Numbered from the stretch's first letter, positions 44,624 to 54,906 are shown. The stretch: 64,000 nucleotides of DNA from Methylomonas rivi (GCF_024505165.1 NZ_JANIBK010000002.1:1-64000); one strand, 5' to 3'. A program made the numbers and translations. The notes: generated from the sequence alone by a model not told the origin.

Positions 44624-45580
44624 TTGCAATACAAGGATTATTATCAAATCTTGGGCGTGAAGAAAGATGCCGCGCTGGCCGATATTAAAAAGGCCTTTCG
44701 CAAACTCGCCCGCAAATATCATCCCGACGTGTCCAAGGAGCCGAATGCCGAAGCGAAAATGAAGGAAATCAACGAGGCTTATACCGTGCTGTCCGACGTC
44801 GAAAAACGCGCCGCTTACGACCAGCTGGGCCGCGGCTATCAACCCGGGCAGGAGTTTAAACCGCCGCCTAACTGGGATGCCGGATTCGAATTCTCCGGCC
44901 GTGGCTTTAATGCCGGAGAAGCGGCAGAATTTAGCGATTTTTTTGCGGAACTGTTCGGCAAAATGCGCGGCGGCGCGGGCAAACAAAGCGGATTTTACAG
45001 CCATGGAAACTTTAGCGCCCGCGGAGAAGACCACCACGCCAAGGTCATGCTGGACCTGGAAGACAGCTTCAGAGGCACGTCCAGACAAATCGGCCTGCGC
45101 GTGCCGCGCATGGACCAACAAGGCCATGTGTTACTGGAAAACAGGTTGCTCAATATTAAAATCCCCCAAGGCGTTTACGAAGGCCAAATCATTCGCTTGG
45201 CCGGCCAGGGCGCGCCCGGCGTTGGCGATGGCAAGGCCGGGGATTTATTATTGGAAGTCTGTTTCAACCCGCACCCCAGATTCCGTATCGACGGCCGCAA
45301 CCTGCATCTCAATTTACCGGTGGCGCCTTGGGAAGCCGCATTGGGCGCAACGGTGAATGTCAATCTGATCGATAGCCAATTGAAAGTACGCGTACCGGAA
45401 GGCACGCAAAGCGGCCGGCAGTTGCGTCTGAGCGGCAAGGGCATTCCTAGCCGGCCTCCGGGCGACCTGTTACTGGATATTCAAGTGGTATTACCGCCCG
45501 CCGACACCGAAACAGCCCGGCAACTTTACCGGAATATGGCACAGGAACTGGCCTTCGATCCGCGCGCGGCAAGGAGTTAA
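44624..45580 (+). CDS. cbpA: curved DNA-binding DnaJ-like co-chaperone CbpA
   Basis: An Hsp40 co-chaperone that stimulates DnaK and also binds DNA. The start is a TTG at 44624, with AAGGGGGA four bases before, and no ATG fits the conserved N terminus ([20 protein letters not shown]). The J domain has the essential HPD (KYHPDV), a Gly/Phe-rich linker follows (about 75-130) and the two C-terminal substrate-binding domains complete the 318 residues; there is no zinc-finger region, which separates CbpA from DnaJ. The modulator gene cbpM follows after three bases. Confidence 0.93.
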   Translation: MQYKDYYQILGVKKDAALADIKKAFRKLARKYHPDVSKEPNAEAKMKEINEAYTVLSDVEKRAAYDQLGRGYQPGQEFKPPPNWDAGFEFSGRGFNAGEAAEFSDFFAELFGKMRGGAGKQSGFYSHGNFSARGEDHHAKVMLDLEDSFRGTSRQIGLRVPRMDQQGHVLLENRLLNIKIPQGVYEGQIIRLAGQGAPGVGDGKAGDLLLEVCFNPHPRFRIDGRNLHLNLPVAPWEAALGATVNVNLIDSQLKVRVPEGTQSGRQLRLSGKGIPSRPPGDLLLDIQVVLPPADTETARQLYRNMAQELAFDPRAARS

Positions 45581-45583
45581 ATC

Positions 45584-45913
45584 ATGTCACATACCGAAAT
45601 GACGTTAACCGCTGTAATTGAAGACACTTATCTAACAGTGGAGCAATTGGCGGCGCTGTGCTCGGTCGAACCCGAGTGGGTGAGGCGGCGCATCGAGGAG
45701 GGCTTGTTGTCCGCCACTAAGTGCGAAGCGGATCAATGGTGCTTCACCGCCATGGAACTGACCCGGGCCAAACGCATGGTAAGCATCGAACGCAATTTCG
45801 AAGCCCAACCGGAACTAGCTGCCTTGGTAGCCGATCTGCAGGAAGAACTCGATCAGTTACGGCGCCAGTTGTTACGGGCAGGTAAAACGGAGCCCTGTTA
45901 CCGGCAACGTTAG
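45584..45913 (+). CDS. cbpM: chaperone modulator CbpM
   Basis: A 109-residue MerR-like helix-turn-helix protein (YLTVEQLAALCSVEPEWVRR) with a C-terminal coiled coil (LVADLQEELDQLRRQLL). CbpM binds the J domain of CbpA and inhibits both its co-chaperone and DNA-binding activity. Position directly after cbpA, as in other gammaproteobacteria, supports the call. Confidence 0.9.
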   Translation: MSHTEMTLTAVIEDTYLTVEQLAALCSVEPEWVRRRIEEGLLSATKCEADQWCFTAMELTRAKRMVSIERNFEAQPELAALVADLQEELDQLRRQLLRAGKTEPCYRQR

Positions 45914-45925
45914 ACAGTACCTAAT

Positions 45926-45951
45926 TTAGCCGCAAATCCTTTTGCGGCTAA
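45926..45951. terminator. 11-bp perfect hairpin between convergent cbpM and phoU
   Basis: TTAGCCGCAAA and its complement enclose a TCCT loop, midway between the two stops. U-tracts are short on both sides, but location suggests a shared bidirectional terminator. Confidence 0.65.
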
Positions 45952-45974
45952 CCCGTCGGGAATGGACTGCCTGC

Positions 45975-46697
45975 TTAGCGCGCCTCGTTGACGGTCTTTT
46001 CCAATTCTTCATGGCTAAGATGGCGCACATCCTTGCCTTTGACCATATAAATCACATGCTCGCAGACGTTGCAGGAATGGTCGCCTATCCGTTCCAGGGC
46101 ACGGGCGGTCCACAGCATATCCAGGGCGCGGGTGATATTGCGCGGGTCTTCCATCATCTGGGTGATCAACTGCCGGGTAATACTGGTGTACTCGCGGTCT
46201 ACCTTATGGTCTTGAGCGGTAATGGCGATCACTTCCTCGGTATCGGTCCGCGCGTATGCATCCAGCGCGCCGTTGAGCATTTCCTTGACCATTTCCAGCA
46301 AGTGCTCGATTTCGTAGTATTTATCCTGATAATAATCGGCCGCCTCGATTCGCATGGTCATTTTGGCGATACGCGCCGCCTCGTCGCCGATACGTTCCAA
46401 ATCGGTAATGATCTTGATGGTGGCGATCAACATGCGCAAATCGAACGCCGCCGGCTGGCGCTTGGCCATGATTTCGGTGCATTCGTGGTCTATGTCTTTT
46501 TCCAGCGCGTTGATCAGCTGATCCTGCTGAATCACTTTTTCGGCGCTTTCCATGTCGTAACTCATGAAGGCATTGGTGGCCAGATCGACCTGCTGTTCGA
46601 CCAAGCCGCCCATGGTCAACACCTTGTTGCGGATGTCTTCCATTTCCTTGTTGAATTGACGGGAAATGTGTTGATTGATGAAACTGCTGTTATCCAT
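45975..46697 (-). CDS. phoU: phosphate signalling protein PhoU
   Basis: A 240-residue all-helical protein with the two PhoU repeats: FNKEMEDIRNKVLTMGGLVE and later ERIGDEAARIAKM / ERIGDHSCNVCEHVIYMVKG, with the conserved E(R)IGD metal-binding motifs in each. PhoU connects the Pst transporter to the PhoR sensor kinase and keeps the Pho regulon off when phosphate is ample. It is the last gene of the pst cluster, 11 bp after pstB. Confidence 0.96.
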   Translation of the reverse strand: MDNSSFINQHISRQFNKEMEDIRNKVLTMGGLVEQQVDLATNAFMSYDMESAEKVIQQDQLINALEKDIDHECTEIMAKRQPAAFDLRMLIATIKIITDLERIGDEAARIAKMTMRIEAADYYQDKYYEIEHLLEMVKEMLNGALDAYARTDTEEVIAITAQDHKVDREYTSITRQLITQMMEDPRNITRALDMLWTARALERIGDHSCNVCEHVIYMVKGKDVRHLSHEELEKTVNEAR

Positions 46698-46708
46698 GAA
46701 TGATGCTC

Positions 46709-47542
46709 CTAACCGTAACGCCCGGTAATGTAATCTTCGGTTTGTTTTTTTGCCGGATTGGTAAACAGCTCGCTGGTTTCACCAAACTCGATCAGCTCGC
46801 CCATGTACATAAATGCAGTGTAATCCGAGACCCGGGCTGCCTGTTGCATATTGTGGGTAACAATGACGATAGTATATTTTTCCTTCAGCTCGTCTATCAA
46901 TTCCTCGATTTTCAAGGTGGAAATCGGGTCCAATGCCGAAGCCGGTTCGTCGAGCAGGATAACCTCCGGCTCGATGGCGATGGCGCGGGCAATCACCAAA
47001 CGCTGTTGCTGACCGCCCGACAAGCCCAAGGCGTTATCGTTCAAGCGGTCCTTGGCCTCGTCCCACAACGCCGCCCCGCGCAGGGATTTTTCGACGATTT
47101 CATCCAACACCCGTCTGTCATTGATGCCTTGAATCCTTAAACCATAGGCAACATTTTCATAAATACTTTTCGGAAACGGGTTGGGCTTTTGAAACACCAT
47201 GCCCACCCGCCGCCGCAAGGCCGCTACATTGATGTTTTTATCGTAAATATCTTCCCCATCCAGCAATAATTTGCCTTGAATGGTGACGCCATCGACCAGA
47301 TCGTTCATGCGGTTGATGCAGCGTAATAAGGTCGATTTGCCGCAGCCGCTGGGGCCGATATAAGCGGTGACTTTTTTACGGGGCATTTCCATGTTGACAT
47401 TGTGTAACGCTTGTTTGCTGCCGTAAAACAAATTCAAATCCTGTACCGAAATACAGGTATCGAACTTGTCGCGGCCGGACTTGCCCGCTCGATTCAGCGC
47501 ATTGATATCAATGGCATGGGTTTTTCTTGCTTCTGTTGTCAT
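46709..47542 (-). CDS. pstB: phosphate ABC transporter ATPase PstB
   Basis: The 277-residue ATP-binding subunit of the high-affinity phosphate importer. Walker A (GPSGCGKST), Q-loop region ([20 protein letters not shown]), ABC signature (LSGGQQQRL) and Walker B ([13 protein letters not shown]) are intact, and the PNPFP stretch is specific to PstB. It lies between pstA and phoU on one transcript. Confidence 0.97.
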   Translation of the reverse strand: MTTEARKTHAIDINALNRAGKSGRDKFDTCISVQDLNLFYGSKQALHNVNMEMPRKKVTAYIGPSGCGKSTLLRCINRMNDLVDGVTIQGKLLLDGEDIYDKNINVAALRRRVGMVFQKPNPFPKSIYENVAYGLRIQGINDRRVLDEIVEKSLRGAALWDEAKDRLNDNALGLSGGQQQRLVIARAIAIEPEVILLDEPASALDPISTLKIEELIDELKEKYTIVIVTHNMQQAARVSDYTAFMYMGELIEFGETSELFTNPAKKQTEDYITGRYG

Positions 47543-47579
47543 TGTGTTTAATCCAAACGTGTCGTGTTGATGAACAACG

Positions 47580-49235
47580 TTAATTTTCCAGTGCGCGGTA
47601 TTTTTCTCTTAAATTGTTACGGATGGCGATCGCGAACATATTCAGGCCGACAATCACCATCACCAGCAGCAGGGAGGTGGCATAAACCAATGGCCGCGCC
47701 GCTTCGACGTTAGGACTTTGAAAACCCACGTCGTAAATATGAAAGCCCAAGTGCATGAATTTTCTGTCCAGATGCAGATAGGGAAAGTTGCCGTCCAGCG
47801 GTAAAGTCGGGGCCAGTTTGACCACCCCCACCAACATCAAGGGCGCCACTTCGCCGGCCGCGCGCGCCACGGCCAAAATCAGGCCGGTCATGATGGCCGG
47901 GCTGGCCATCGGCAGCACGGTACGCCACAAGGTTTCGGCCTTGGTGGCGCCCAGCGCCAGGCTGCCTTCCCGAATCGATTTGGGTATGCGGGACAAACCT
48001 TCCTCGGTGGCGACGATCACCACCGGCAGGGTCAATAATGCCAGGGTCAAGGACGCCCACAGCAAACCCGGGGTGCCGAATACCGGGGCAGGGGCCGCTT
48101 CCGGAAAGAATATCTTGTCGATGCTACCGCCGATGATGTAAACGAAAAAGCCCAAGCCGAACACGCCGTAAACAATCGACGGCACCCCGGCCAGATTATT
48201 GACCGCAATGCGGATGATACGGGTAATCAAGCCTTGTTTGGCATATTCCCGCAGATAAACCGCCGCAATCACTCCGAACGGCGTCACCACCACAGCCATC
48301 AACATCACCATCAATACCGTGCCGAAGATCGCCGGGAAAATACCGCCCTCGGTATTGGCTTCGCGCGGCTCCTCGGTAATGAAAGCTTTAAAGTTTTTCA
48401 CGTATTCGATGGATTTATCCAGCACGCTCATGGCATTGGGTCGGCTCAGTTTCACCACTCTGTTCAGCGGAATGTCGATTTCTCGGCCGCCCGCTTCGGA
48501 AACCACGATGCTGTAGGTCTTGATTTCCCGGTTCAACTTGCTCAGTTCCGCCTGAATGACTTTATATTGCGCTTCGTAAGTTGTTTTTAGCGCCGCAAAC
48601 TCCTGAGCTTTAGTATCGTTCCATTGATTTTTCAATTCCAGCGCGCGCTGCTTTAAGCGCAGCCGTTCCAGATTGTAATTGATCGCTCCCACATCTTTAT
48701 CCTGCAGGCGGTCTATCTCGTCGAACAAGACCAAGTCTTTAGCCAGTTTTTCCTGTGCCACGGGCCAGGCTTGCTCGCCTGCCGCGATCACTTCGCCGTT
48801 CTGTTTCACAGCCCGCAAGCGGCCGTAAAAATTACCCCACTCCCTGCGCTCCACGGCAATCAGGTCGTCCGGAGCGGTTTTTTCGCGGATATATTGATCC
48901 TGAATCCAGCGGAAATCGCTGCCCAGAATGTCGCGGTTGCCGGTTTTGACCAGATACTGATGCAGATATTCGACATCGTTCAGCACCTCGAATCCAGCCG
49001 CCCTGGCTTGAGCTTCATGCAACAAGGATTCGTCGACTTCCTCGCCGATGATGACCGAGTGTTGGCCTTGTTGATTTTGGTATTGATATTCCAGGATATC
49101 GGCCGGCCAGAAATGCCCCAGACCGCGTATTGCAATCAGCAGCAACAAACCCACGACCAGCAGCAAATTGATGCTGACCGCGCCCGCGGTCATCCAAATC
49201 CACGGCGAACCGCTCTTAAACCATGCTTTAATCAT
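47580..49235 (-). CDS. pstA: phosphate ABC transporter permease PstA, long form
   Basis: A 551-residue permease, nearly twice the size of E. coli PstA. After an N-terminal helix (about 14-37) comes a periplasmic, highly charged helical insert (about 45-290), with heptad-like [16 protein letters not shown] and similar segments, before the standard permease domain with the EAA loop ([20 protein letters not shown]). Long PstA/PstC pairs are also known in pseudomonads. Its start overlaps the pstC stop by four bases. Confidence 0.94.
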   Translation of the reverse strand: MIKAWFKSGSPWIWMTAGAVSINLLLVVGLLLLIAIRGLGHFWPADILEYQYQNQQGQHSVIIGEEVDESLLHEAQARAAGFEVLNDVEYLHQYLVKTGNRDILGSDFRWIQDQYIREKTAPDDLIAVERREWGNFYGRLRAVKQNGEVIAAGEQAWPVAQEKLAKDLVLFDEIDRLQDKDVGAINYNLERLRLKQRALELKNQWNDTKAQEFAALKTTYEAQYKVIQAELSKLNREIKTYSIVVSEAGGREIDIPLNRVVKLSRPNAMSVLDKSIEYVKNFKAFITEEPREANTEGGIFPAIFGTVLMVMLMAVVVTPFGVIAAVYLREYAKQGLITRIIRIAVNNLAGVPSIVYGVFGLGFFVYIIGGSIDKIFFPEAAPAPVFGTPGLLWASLTLALLTLPVVIVATEEGLSRIPKSIREGSLALGATKAETLWRTVLPMASPAIMTGLILAVARAAGEVAPLMLVGVVKLAPTLPLDGNFPYLHLDRKFMHLGFHIYDVGFQSPNVEAARPLVYATSLLLVMVIVGLNMFAIAIRNNLREKYRALEN

Positions 49236-51511
49236 AACGAACTGTATTTTTGTCTCAAATTCTGACGCACCAATTCAGCCAGCGAATTGACGATGAAAGT
49301 GAACATGAACAGCACCAGGGCTGCTAAAAACAGCACCCGGTAATGGGTGCTGTTGACCTCGGCTTCCGGCATCTCCACGGCAATATTGGCCGACAAGGTG
49401 CGCAAGCCTTGAAAAATGCTGATGTCCATCACCGGCGTATTGCCGGTTGCCATCAATACGATCATGGTCTCGCCTACCGCGCGGCCCAAGCCTATCATCA
49501 CGGCGGAAAAGATACCGGGGCTGGCGGTCAGAATCACGACCTTGGCCAAGGTCTGCCACGGGGTTGCTCCCAAGGCCAGAGAACCCGTTGTCAAATGTTT
49601 GGGCACGCTAAAGATGGCGTCTTCGGCAATCGAGAACACCATCGGAATTACGGCGAATCCCATGGCCAAACCCACCACCAGGGTATTGCGCTGGTCGTAG
49701 CCGATACCGAATTCGTTACGCATCCAGGTGCGTAAATCGCCGCCGAAACAAAGCTCTTCGATAAAAGGACTCAATTCGAACGCCAGCCAGCCGCAGAAGA
49801 TGATGACAGGCACCAGCACAACGGCATCCCAGCCTTCGGGAATTTTATTGCGAACCGATTTAGGCGCATACTGCCAAACATAGGCAAAAATCATCACGCC
49901 CAACGGCACGATCATCAGTAGGGCAAAGATGCCGGTCAAATGCATTTCCACAAACGGCGCCAGCCACAAACCGGCCAGAAAACCCAGAATAACCGTGGGC
50001 AATGCCCCCATGATTTCGATACCGGGTTTAACGTACTGGCGCATGCCCGGCGCCATGAAATAACCGGTATAAATCGCCCCGAACAGCGCCAGCGGAATGG
50101 CCACTATCATGGCATAAAACGAGGCTTTCAAGGTGCCGAACACCAACGGCGTTAAACTCATTTTCGGTTCGAAGTCATTGCTGGCCGCGGAGGATTGCCA
50201 AATGTAGTCGGGTTCGGGGTAACTCTCGTACCAGACTTTTTGCCACAACGACGACCAGGACACCTCGGGATGTTCATTTTCCACTTTCCAGTGGTGGACT
50301 TTACCGTCTTCGGTTTGCATCAAAAAGGCATTGGCGCGCGGGGATAAGGTTACGGCAACCGGCTTGGCATCCGCCACTTTTTCCCTGATCGATTCCCGCT
50401 CGGCGGTGGTATTGTAGATACCCATTTCGCCATTGGCGTCGACCGCCAACAAGCCTTTACGGCGCTGTTCCGGATTGATGGTGATGATGGGCTGGCCGGA
50501 TACCTTGAACGAGCGCAATTTCTGCACGCTGTAATGATTTTGTTTGTCGCGCACGATAGTCCATTGCGCCAGATCGCCACGGCTATCGCCTATCAGCACG
50601 GAAATATCGCCGTTCAGAAACTCCATGCTGGTGATTTCGCCGCCTTGTTTCATGACGTTGAGTTTGTGCTTGATGACCGGTTCGCTCTTATTGGAGACAT
50701 CCACCACGGCCAAATCGCCGCCGCGGCCGGCCAAATAAAGGTTACGAAACTCTTTGTCCAGCAGCATGAAATCCACATCGCCGGCCATCATATCCAATAC
50801 GGCATCGGTGCGGTCCCAGGTCACCTCATCGTCAAACATCGATTCTTTTTTGCCCAATGTCACAAATAGCAGGCGGCTATCCGCGGTTTTGGCCAGAAAG
50901 CTGGTGTTTTTATCGCCGACTTTAACGGTAATTTTGGTCAATGCCTGTCCGCTGTTGTCGATAATCATGGGCTGGGTACCGAGCGGATAAGAAATAGCCG
51001 GCGTGATTAAACGCTTGCCTTCGGGGTAAGATAATTTGTATTCGTGCCTGACGACTAATGCCCTGCCATCCGACAAACCATAGACGATGATGCCTTTATC
51101 GACGCTGCCATGGGCATAACTGGTAATCCGGACGCCTGCCGGTATCGGCAAATCGACTACCCGGTTTACTTGTCCGTCCGCCACGGCAAAAAAGATAGCT
51201 TTACCCGTATCGGTAAAGCGAACCCCGATCTCGTTTTGTTCTTCCATGGACAGAAACACCGTGCTGCCCATCGCGGCTTCCGGCGTGTCGTAGCTGCTTA
51301 CCGATTCCGCATGCGACGGCAGTAACAACGGAAATACCACGTAAAGCAGATAGAAAAAGATCAACACAATCGCCAGAATAATACTCAAACCGCCGATCAC
51401 AACGGCTTGAGCCACGATTTTATCTTTTAATAGCCGCCAACGCTGATAAGAATCGCTTGACGACAGCTGCAACAACGTCGATTTCGGCGCGGAAGATTGA
51501 GTTTCAGACAT
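49232..51511 (-). CDS. pstC: phosphate ABC transporter permease PstC with large periplasmic domain
   Basis: At 759 residues it is more than double the E. coli length. One helix (about 35-58) is followed by a roughly 380-residue insert of beta-strand repeats that read like a beta-propeller (for example KTADSRLLFVTLG, LDKEFRNLYLAGRGGDLAVV), then the normal permease domain with its EAA loop ([20 protein letters not shown]). The insert faces the periplasm by topology and may dock PstS or sense phosphate; that is inference. It follows pstS after about 200 bp that contain an attenuator-like hairpin. Confidence 0.93.
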   Translation of the reverse strand: MSETQSSAPKSTLLQLSSSDSYQRWRLLKDKIVAQAVVIGGLSIILAIVLIFFYLLYVVFPLLLPSHAESVSSYDTPEAAMGSTVFLSMEEQNEIGVRFTDTGKAIFFAVADGQVNRVVDLPIPAGVRITSYAHGSVDKGIIVYGLSDGRALVVRHEYKLSYPEGKRLITPAISYPLGTQPMIIDNSGQALTKITVKVGDKNTSFLAKTADSRLLFVTLGKKESMFDDEVTWDRTDAVLDMMAGDVDFMLLDKEFRNLYLAGRGGDLAVVDVSNKSEPVIKHKLNVMKQGGEITSMEFLNGDISVLIGDSRGDLAQWTIVRDKQNHYSVQKLRSFKVSGQPIITINPEQRRKGLLAVDANGEMGIYNTTAERESIREKVADAKPVAVTLSPRANAFLMQTEDGKVHHWKVENEHPEVSWSSLWQKVWYESYPEPDYIWQSSAASNDFEPKMSLTPLVFGTLKASFYAMIVAIPLALFGAIYTGYFMAPGMRQYVKPGIEIMGALPTVILGFLAGLWLAPFVEMHLTGIFALLMIVPLGVMIFAYVWQYAPKSVRNKIPEGWDAVVLVPVIIFCGWLAFELSPFIEELCFGGDLRTWMRNEFGIGYDQRNTLVVGLAMGFAVIPMVFSIAEDAIFSVPKHLTTGSLALGATPWQTLAKVVILTASPGIFSAVMIGLGRAVGETMIVLMATGNTPVMDISIFQGLRTLSANIAVEMPEAEVNSTHYRVLFLAALVLFMFTFIVNSLAELVRQNLRQKYSSL

Positions 51512-51571
51512 AACAAAACATAAGTAATAATACGTGGCGTCCTTGTATCACACTACAAGGATTTGAAGTAT

Positions 51572-51607
51572 AAAAAAGCCGACAAATCACCAGGGTAATT
51601 TATCGGC
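51572..51607 (-). terminator. hairpin with U-tract between pstS and pstC
   Basis: On the minus strand GCCGATAAAT and ATTTGTCGGC form a stem and run into six U. It lies after pstS and before pstC, so it likely ends most transcripts and gives more PstS than transporter subunits. Confidence 0.75.
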
Positions 51608-51716
51608 CTTAAAGAGGGCGTAAAATCAAACATTATGTTTAAATTATTGATTTTACTTTAATTCCTTGGAGCATCCTTGCCATTAATTCCCTGTATCACT
51701 CGTCCGTAAATGATGA

Positions 51717-52706
51717 TTATTGAATCAATGTTAAGGCTTTCTCTACTGCTTTAGCCGGCAGCGGAATATAACCGTCTTTGACCACGACTTGCTGACCGGT
51801 TTTGGACAGTACCATTTTGATGAACTCCTGTTCTAATGGCGCTAACGGCTCGTTTGGTTTTTTATTGACGTAGACGTACAGGAAACGAGACAGCGGATAG
51901 GCGCCGGAAATGGCATTCTCGGGATTTGCCTCGACGAAAGGCGCGCCGTCTTTGGCGGCCAAGGGAATCGCTTTTACGCCGGAAGTGGTATAACCGATAC
52001 CCGAATAGCCGATACCGTTATTGGATGTGGTGACGGCTTGCACGACGGAAGCCGAACCGGGTTGTTCGTTGACGTTGCTTTTGTAATCGCCTTTGCACAG
52101 CGCTTCATCCTTGAAGAAACCGTAAGTACCGGAAACCGAGTTACGGCCGTACAATTGAATCGGTTTGCCTGCCCAACCGCCGGTCAGACCCGCTTCGCCC
52201 CAGGTAGTAATGTCCGAGGCATAACCGCATTTGCGGGTGGATGACATGATGGCGTCCACTTGCGGAATGCTCAAACCTTTAACGGGGTTATCCTTGTTGA
52301 CGAATACGGCCAGGGCGTCGATCGCAACCGGGATCGCGGTCGGTTTGTAGCCGTATTTGCTTTCGAAATCGTCGATTTCGTTGTCTTTCATTTTACGGCT
52401 CATCGGTCCCAGGTTTGAAGTGCCCTCGGTCAGCGCCGGCGGCGCGGTGGACGAACCCGCCGCTTGAATTTGAATATTGACGTTGGGATATAACTTGCCG
52501 AACTCTTCAGCCCACAAAGTCATCAGGTTTGCCAGGGTATCGGAACCGACACTGGAGATATTACCCGATACGCCGCTAGCTGGCGCATATTCCGGCAATG
52601 CGGCGTCAACGGATGCGGGGGCCGCCGCCACGCCACTTGCCATAAATGCGGTAGAAGCAAAGCCAAATCCAAGGATGAGTGACTTCAGCTGAAATGTTTT
52701 TTTCAT
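51717..52706 (-). CDS. pstS: phosphate-binding periplasmic protein PstS
   Basis: Captures phosphate in the periplasm and hands it to PstC/PstA. Start put at 52706, giving a classical signal peptide (MKKTFQLKS then a hydrophobic core and a VAAA cleavage region) and 329 residues. The mature protein has the phosphate-binding [11 protein letters not shown] and [13 protein letters not shown] loops and the [10 protein letters not shown] motif. It is the first gene of the cluster and follows two tandem Pho boxes. Confidence 0.95.
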   Translation of the reverse strand: MKKTFQLKSLILGFGFASTAFMASGVAAAPASVDAALPEYAPASGVSGNISSVGSDTLANLMTLWAEEFGKLYPNVNIQIQAAGSSTAPPALTEGTSNLGPMSRKMKDNEIDDFESKYGYKPTAIPVAIDALAVFVNKDNPVKGLSIPQVDAIMSSTRKCGYASDITTWGEAGLTGGWAGKPIQLYGRNSVSGTYGFFKDEALCKGDYKSNVNEQPGSASVVQAVTTSNNGIGYSGIGYTTSGVKAIPLAAKDGAPFVEANPENAISGAYPLSRFLYVYVNKKPNEPLAPLEQEFIKMVLSKTGQQVVVKDGYIPLPAKAVEKALTLIQ

Positions 52707-52737
52707 ATTATTTCTCAATCAATGTTTAAAACCAGTG

Positions 52738-52796
52738 TCTATACTGCCCTTTGAGCGTGACAATAGTATGAAGCGAATATGACAGTTTTGTGACAA
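52738..52796 (-). promoter_or_regulatory. double Pho box and -10 of the pst promoter
   Basis: Four half-sites spaced exactly 11 bp apart are visible: at 52790-52796 (TTGTCAC on the minus strand), 52779-52785 (CTGTCAT), 52768-52774 (weak, GCTTCAT) and 52757-52763 (TTGTCAC). Two PhoB dimers could bind. A TATAGA -10 follows at 52743-52738 with no good -35, the arrangement of PhoB-dependent promoters. Confidence 0.85.
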
Positions 52797-52834
52797 TATG
52801 CAATTGTAAGCCGCTATTGGGCTTTTTGCTATCG

Positions 52835-53329
52835 TTAAACCCCGTTTGGCCTGGCCAACTTCAAAAAACTATACGAAAAATCCACATTCGAATCATCGGC
52901 CACATCGACCCGCTCCAGCACCCGCCAGGCCGAATAGTCTATCTCCGGGAAATAGGTGTCGCCGGCAAATTCGCGTTGAATCAGGGTTAAATAGAGATAA
53001 TCCGCTTGCGGCAGCAAGGCGTCGTAAAGTGTGGCGCCGCCGATTACAAATACTTCGGAACAGGTTTGGGCATAGCGTAACGCGCTATCGATATTGGCGA
53101 AGACCCGGCAACCGGGCTGGCGATACTCCGGATTACGGCTGATGACGAGATTTTCCCGGCCCGGCAACGGCCTGCCGATGGCATCAAAAGTTTTACGCCC
53201 CATCATAATGGGCGAACCCAGCGTGATTTGTTTAAAGCGCTTTAAATCCGCGGACAAGTGCCAGGGCATCGTCCCATTCAAACCGATGACCCGGTTACTG
53301 GCCATGGCGACAATCAATGAAATTTTCAT
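52835..53329 (-). CDS. folA: dihydrofolate reductase
   Basis: Reduces dihydrofolate to tetrahydrofolate with NADPH. The 164-residue protein has the N-terminal strand SLIVAMASNRVIG, the substrate Asp in MPWHLSADLKRF, NADPH-binding MMGRKTFDAIGRPLPGR and the second nucleotide segment VFVIGGATLY. Length and motifs are standard for the chromosomal trimethoprim-sensitive type. It is divergent from the asparaginase-like gene. Confidence 0.96.
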   Translation of the reverse strand: MKISLIVAMASNRVIGLNGTMPWHLSADLKRFKQITLGSPIMMGRKTFDAIGRPLPGRENLVISRNPEYRQPGCRVFANIDSALRYAQTCSEVFVIGGATLYDALLPQADYLYLTLIQREFAGDTYFPEIDYSAWRVLERVDVADDSNVDFSYSFLKLARPNGV

Positions 53330-53343
53330 GGTTTGTGATTACT

Positions 53344-53372
53344 ATGCGCAGCTTAACTTTTTGGCTGCGCAT
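53344..53372. promoter_or_regulatory. 9-bp perfect inverted repeat between folA and the asparaginase-like gene
   Basis: ATGCGCAGC and GCTGCGCAT enclose an 11-base loop. The right arm ends five bases before the asparaginase-like ATG, where a ribosome binding site would be, and no Shine-Dalgarno is seen. An operator or a translation-controlling hairpin is possible. Confidence 0.4.
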
Positions 53373-53377
53373 TTTAT

Positions 53378-54388
53378 ATGAAACATATCCTTTTAGTCTT
53401 TACGGGCGGCACCATCGGCTCCCGGGCCGAACACGGCACTATCGACACCGATGCCAATGCCGGCTTTCAATTGCTTCGGCTATTCGAACGCCATTATGCC
53501 GATCACGGCCGAATTCATTTTACCTGCTTACGGCCGGTGCAAATTCTCAGCGAAAACATGCATCCGAATGCTTGGCAACACATCATTGCCGGCATAGAAA
53601 GCCAGGATTTATCCCGATTCGACGGCATTATCGTCACCCACGGTTCGGATACTTTAGCCTATAGCGCGGCTAGCTTCGGCATTTATTTTCACGGCCTAAA
53701 CATCCCAATACTGCTGGTATCCAGCAATTTTCCGCTGGAACACCAGCAAGCAAACGGCTTGAACAATTTTATCTGCGCAGTGGAATTCATCCGACAACAA
53801 CGCCAAGCCGGCGTTTTCGTGCCTTATCAAAACCCCGGGCAATCCATGCACGTGCATATCGGCACCCGTCTAAACAGTTGCCAGCCCCTCAGCAGCGATT
53901 TTATCAGCGTGCAATCCAAGCCCTATATGACTTTTGAAAATGGCGGCCTCACACCCTTGCATGACTTGCCGCCCAGACACAACCCGGTAAGCGATCTACA
54001 AAACCAATTTGCGCGCCTTTTGTTGATCAAACCTTATCCCGGCCTGAATTACAGTTGTTTCGATTTGGCGAATGTCGATGCCGTACTGCACGACCTTTAC
54101 CATTCAGGCACGGCTTGTGCCTCGGCACAATGGAGCTTAGCCAACAGCCTGCCGGCTTTTTGCGAACGCTGCCGGCAAGAAGGCATACCGTTTTATATGG
54201 CGCCGGCCATCAAATCCGCCGCGGCTTATAGCTCCACCCAGCAGATACTCGACTGCGGCGGCAAGATGATCTGGAATACGTCCATCGAATCGGCCTATGC
54301 CAAACTTGGCTTGGCTTTTGCCAGCTTTACCGACATAAAAACGATAGATGATTTTCTGTCCCGGAATGTCGCCTGGGAACAGGTTTAA
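53378..54388 (+). CDS. L-asparaginase family protein (type I-like)
   Basis: A 336-residue cytoplasmic protein (no signal peptide). It has the first catalytic-Thr motif TGGTIGS at residues 9-15 and the second as VTHGSDTLAYSA at about 86-97, where most asparaginases read HGTDT. It would hydrolyse asparagine to aspartate and ammonia, or a related amide such as in glutamyl-tRNA amidotransferase GatD-like proteins. The middle and C-terminal halves are less typical, so substrate is uncertain. The translation start has no clear Shine-Dalgarno and sits beside a hairpin. Confidence 0.8.
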   Translation: MKHILLVFTGGTIGSRAEHGTIDTDANAGFQLLRLFERHYADHGRIHFTCLRPVQILSENMHPNAWQHIIAGIESQDLSRFDGIIVTHGSDTLAYSAASFGIYFHGLNIPILLVSSNFPLEHQQANGLNNFICAVEFIRQQRQAGVFVPYQNPGQSMHVHIGTRLNSCQPLSSDFISVQSKPYMTFENGGLTPLHDLPPRHNPVSDLQNQFARLLLIKPYPGLNYSCFDLANVDAVLHDLYHSGTACASAQWSLANSLPAFCERCRQEGIPFYMAPAIKSAAAYSSTQQILDCGGKMIWNTSIESAYAKLGLAFASFTDIKTIDDFLSRNVAWEQV

Positions 54389-54417
54389 TTTTTATTTGCC
54401 CATTTTCGCCGGAGCGT

Positions 54418-54906
54418 TCATCTTGAAAATACCTCGAACACTCGCATTTTCTCTAGCGTGGCAACCGCCAAGGGATTGCCGATGTCCGGTGTAATCTTCA
54501 ATTCAAGAGTCGTTACGCCTGCCATATCGACAAAATGCATTGCGGATTCCACAGTCGATCCGTCGGGACTGAAATTCCATTGCTGCCGGACTATTTCTCT
54601 GAATGTGGCGCCGCTGTCCTGGGACACGCGCAGCACATATTCCTGGGTTCTGCTAACGGCGACTTCCAAAAACTCGAGCTGTACGCAGCGAATATAGTGC
54701 GCTTGCCCGAATAACAGACGAATGGTTTGCTCGCCCGGCCCGCCGGCTTGCCAGCCTTGCTTAAAACCGGGCAGCAAAGCCGCTTCTATGGGACGGTCCG
54801 GATTTTCAGAGCTCACTTCAACGCTGGCAAGAGTATCCAGGTCGAGCCAGTTTTCCGCCTTGGCCGTTGTGGCGGTTCTAATGTCGCCGCTGACGCGTTT
54901 TTCCAT
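54418..54906 (-). CDS. discoidin (F5/8 type C)-like domain protein
   Basis: A 162-residue protein without a signal peptide, predicted mainly beta. The segments LDTLASVEVSSENP, GEQTIRLLFGQAHYIRCVQL and TTLELKITPDIG follow the jelly-roll pattern of discoidin-like carbohydrate-binding modules. Similar solitary proteins occur in gammaproteobacteria; neither ligand nor role is known. Start taken at 54906; an in-frame Met four codons earlier is the alternative. Confidence 0.65.
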   Translation of the reverse strand: MEKRVSGDIRTATTAKAENWLDLDTLASVEVSSENPDRPIEAALLPGFKQGWQAGGPGEQTIRLLFGQAHYIRCVQLEFLEVAVSRTQEYVLRVSQDSGATFREIVRQQWNFSPDGSTVESAMHFVDMAGVTTLELKITPDIGNPLAVATLEKMRVFEVFSR

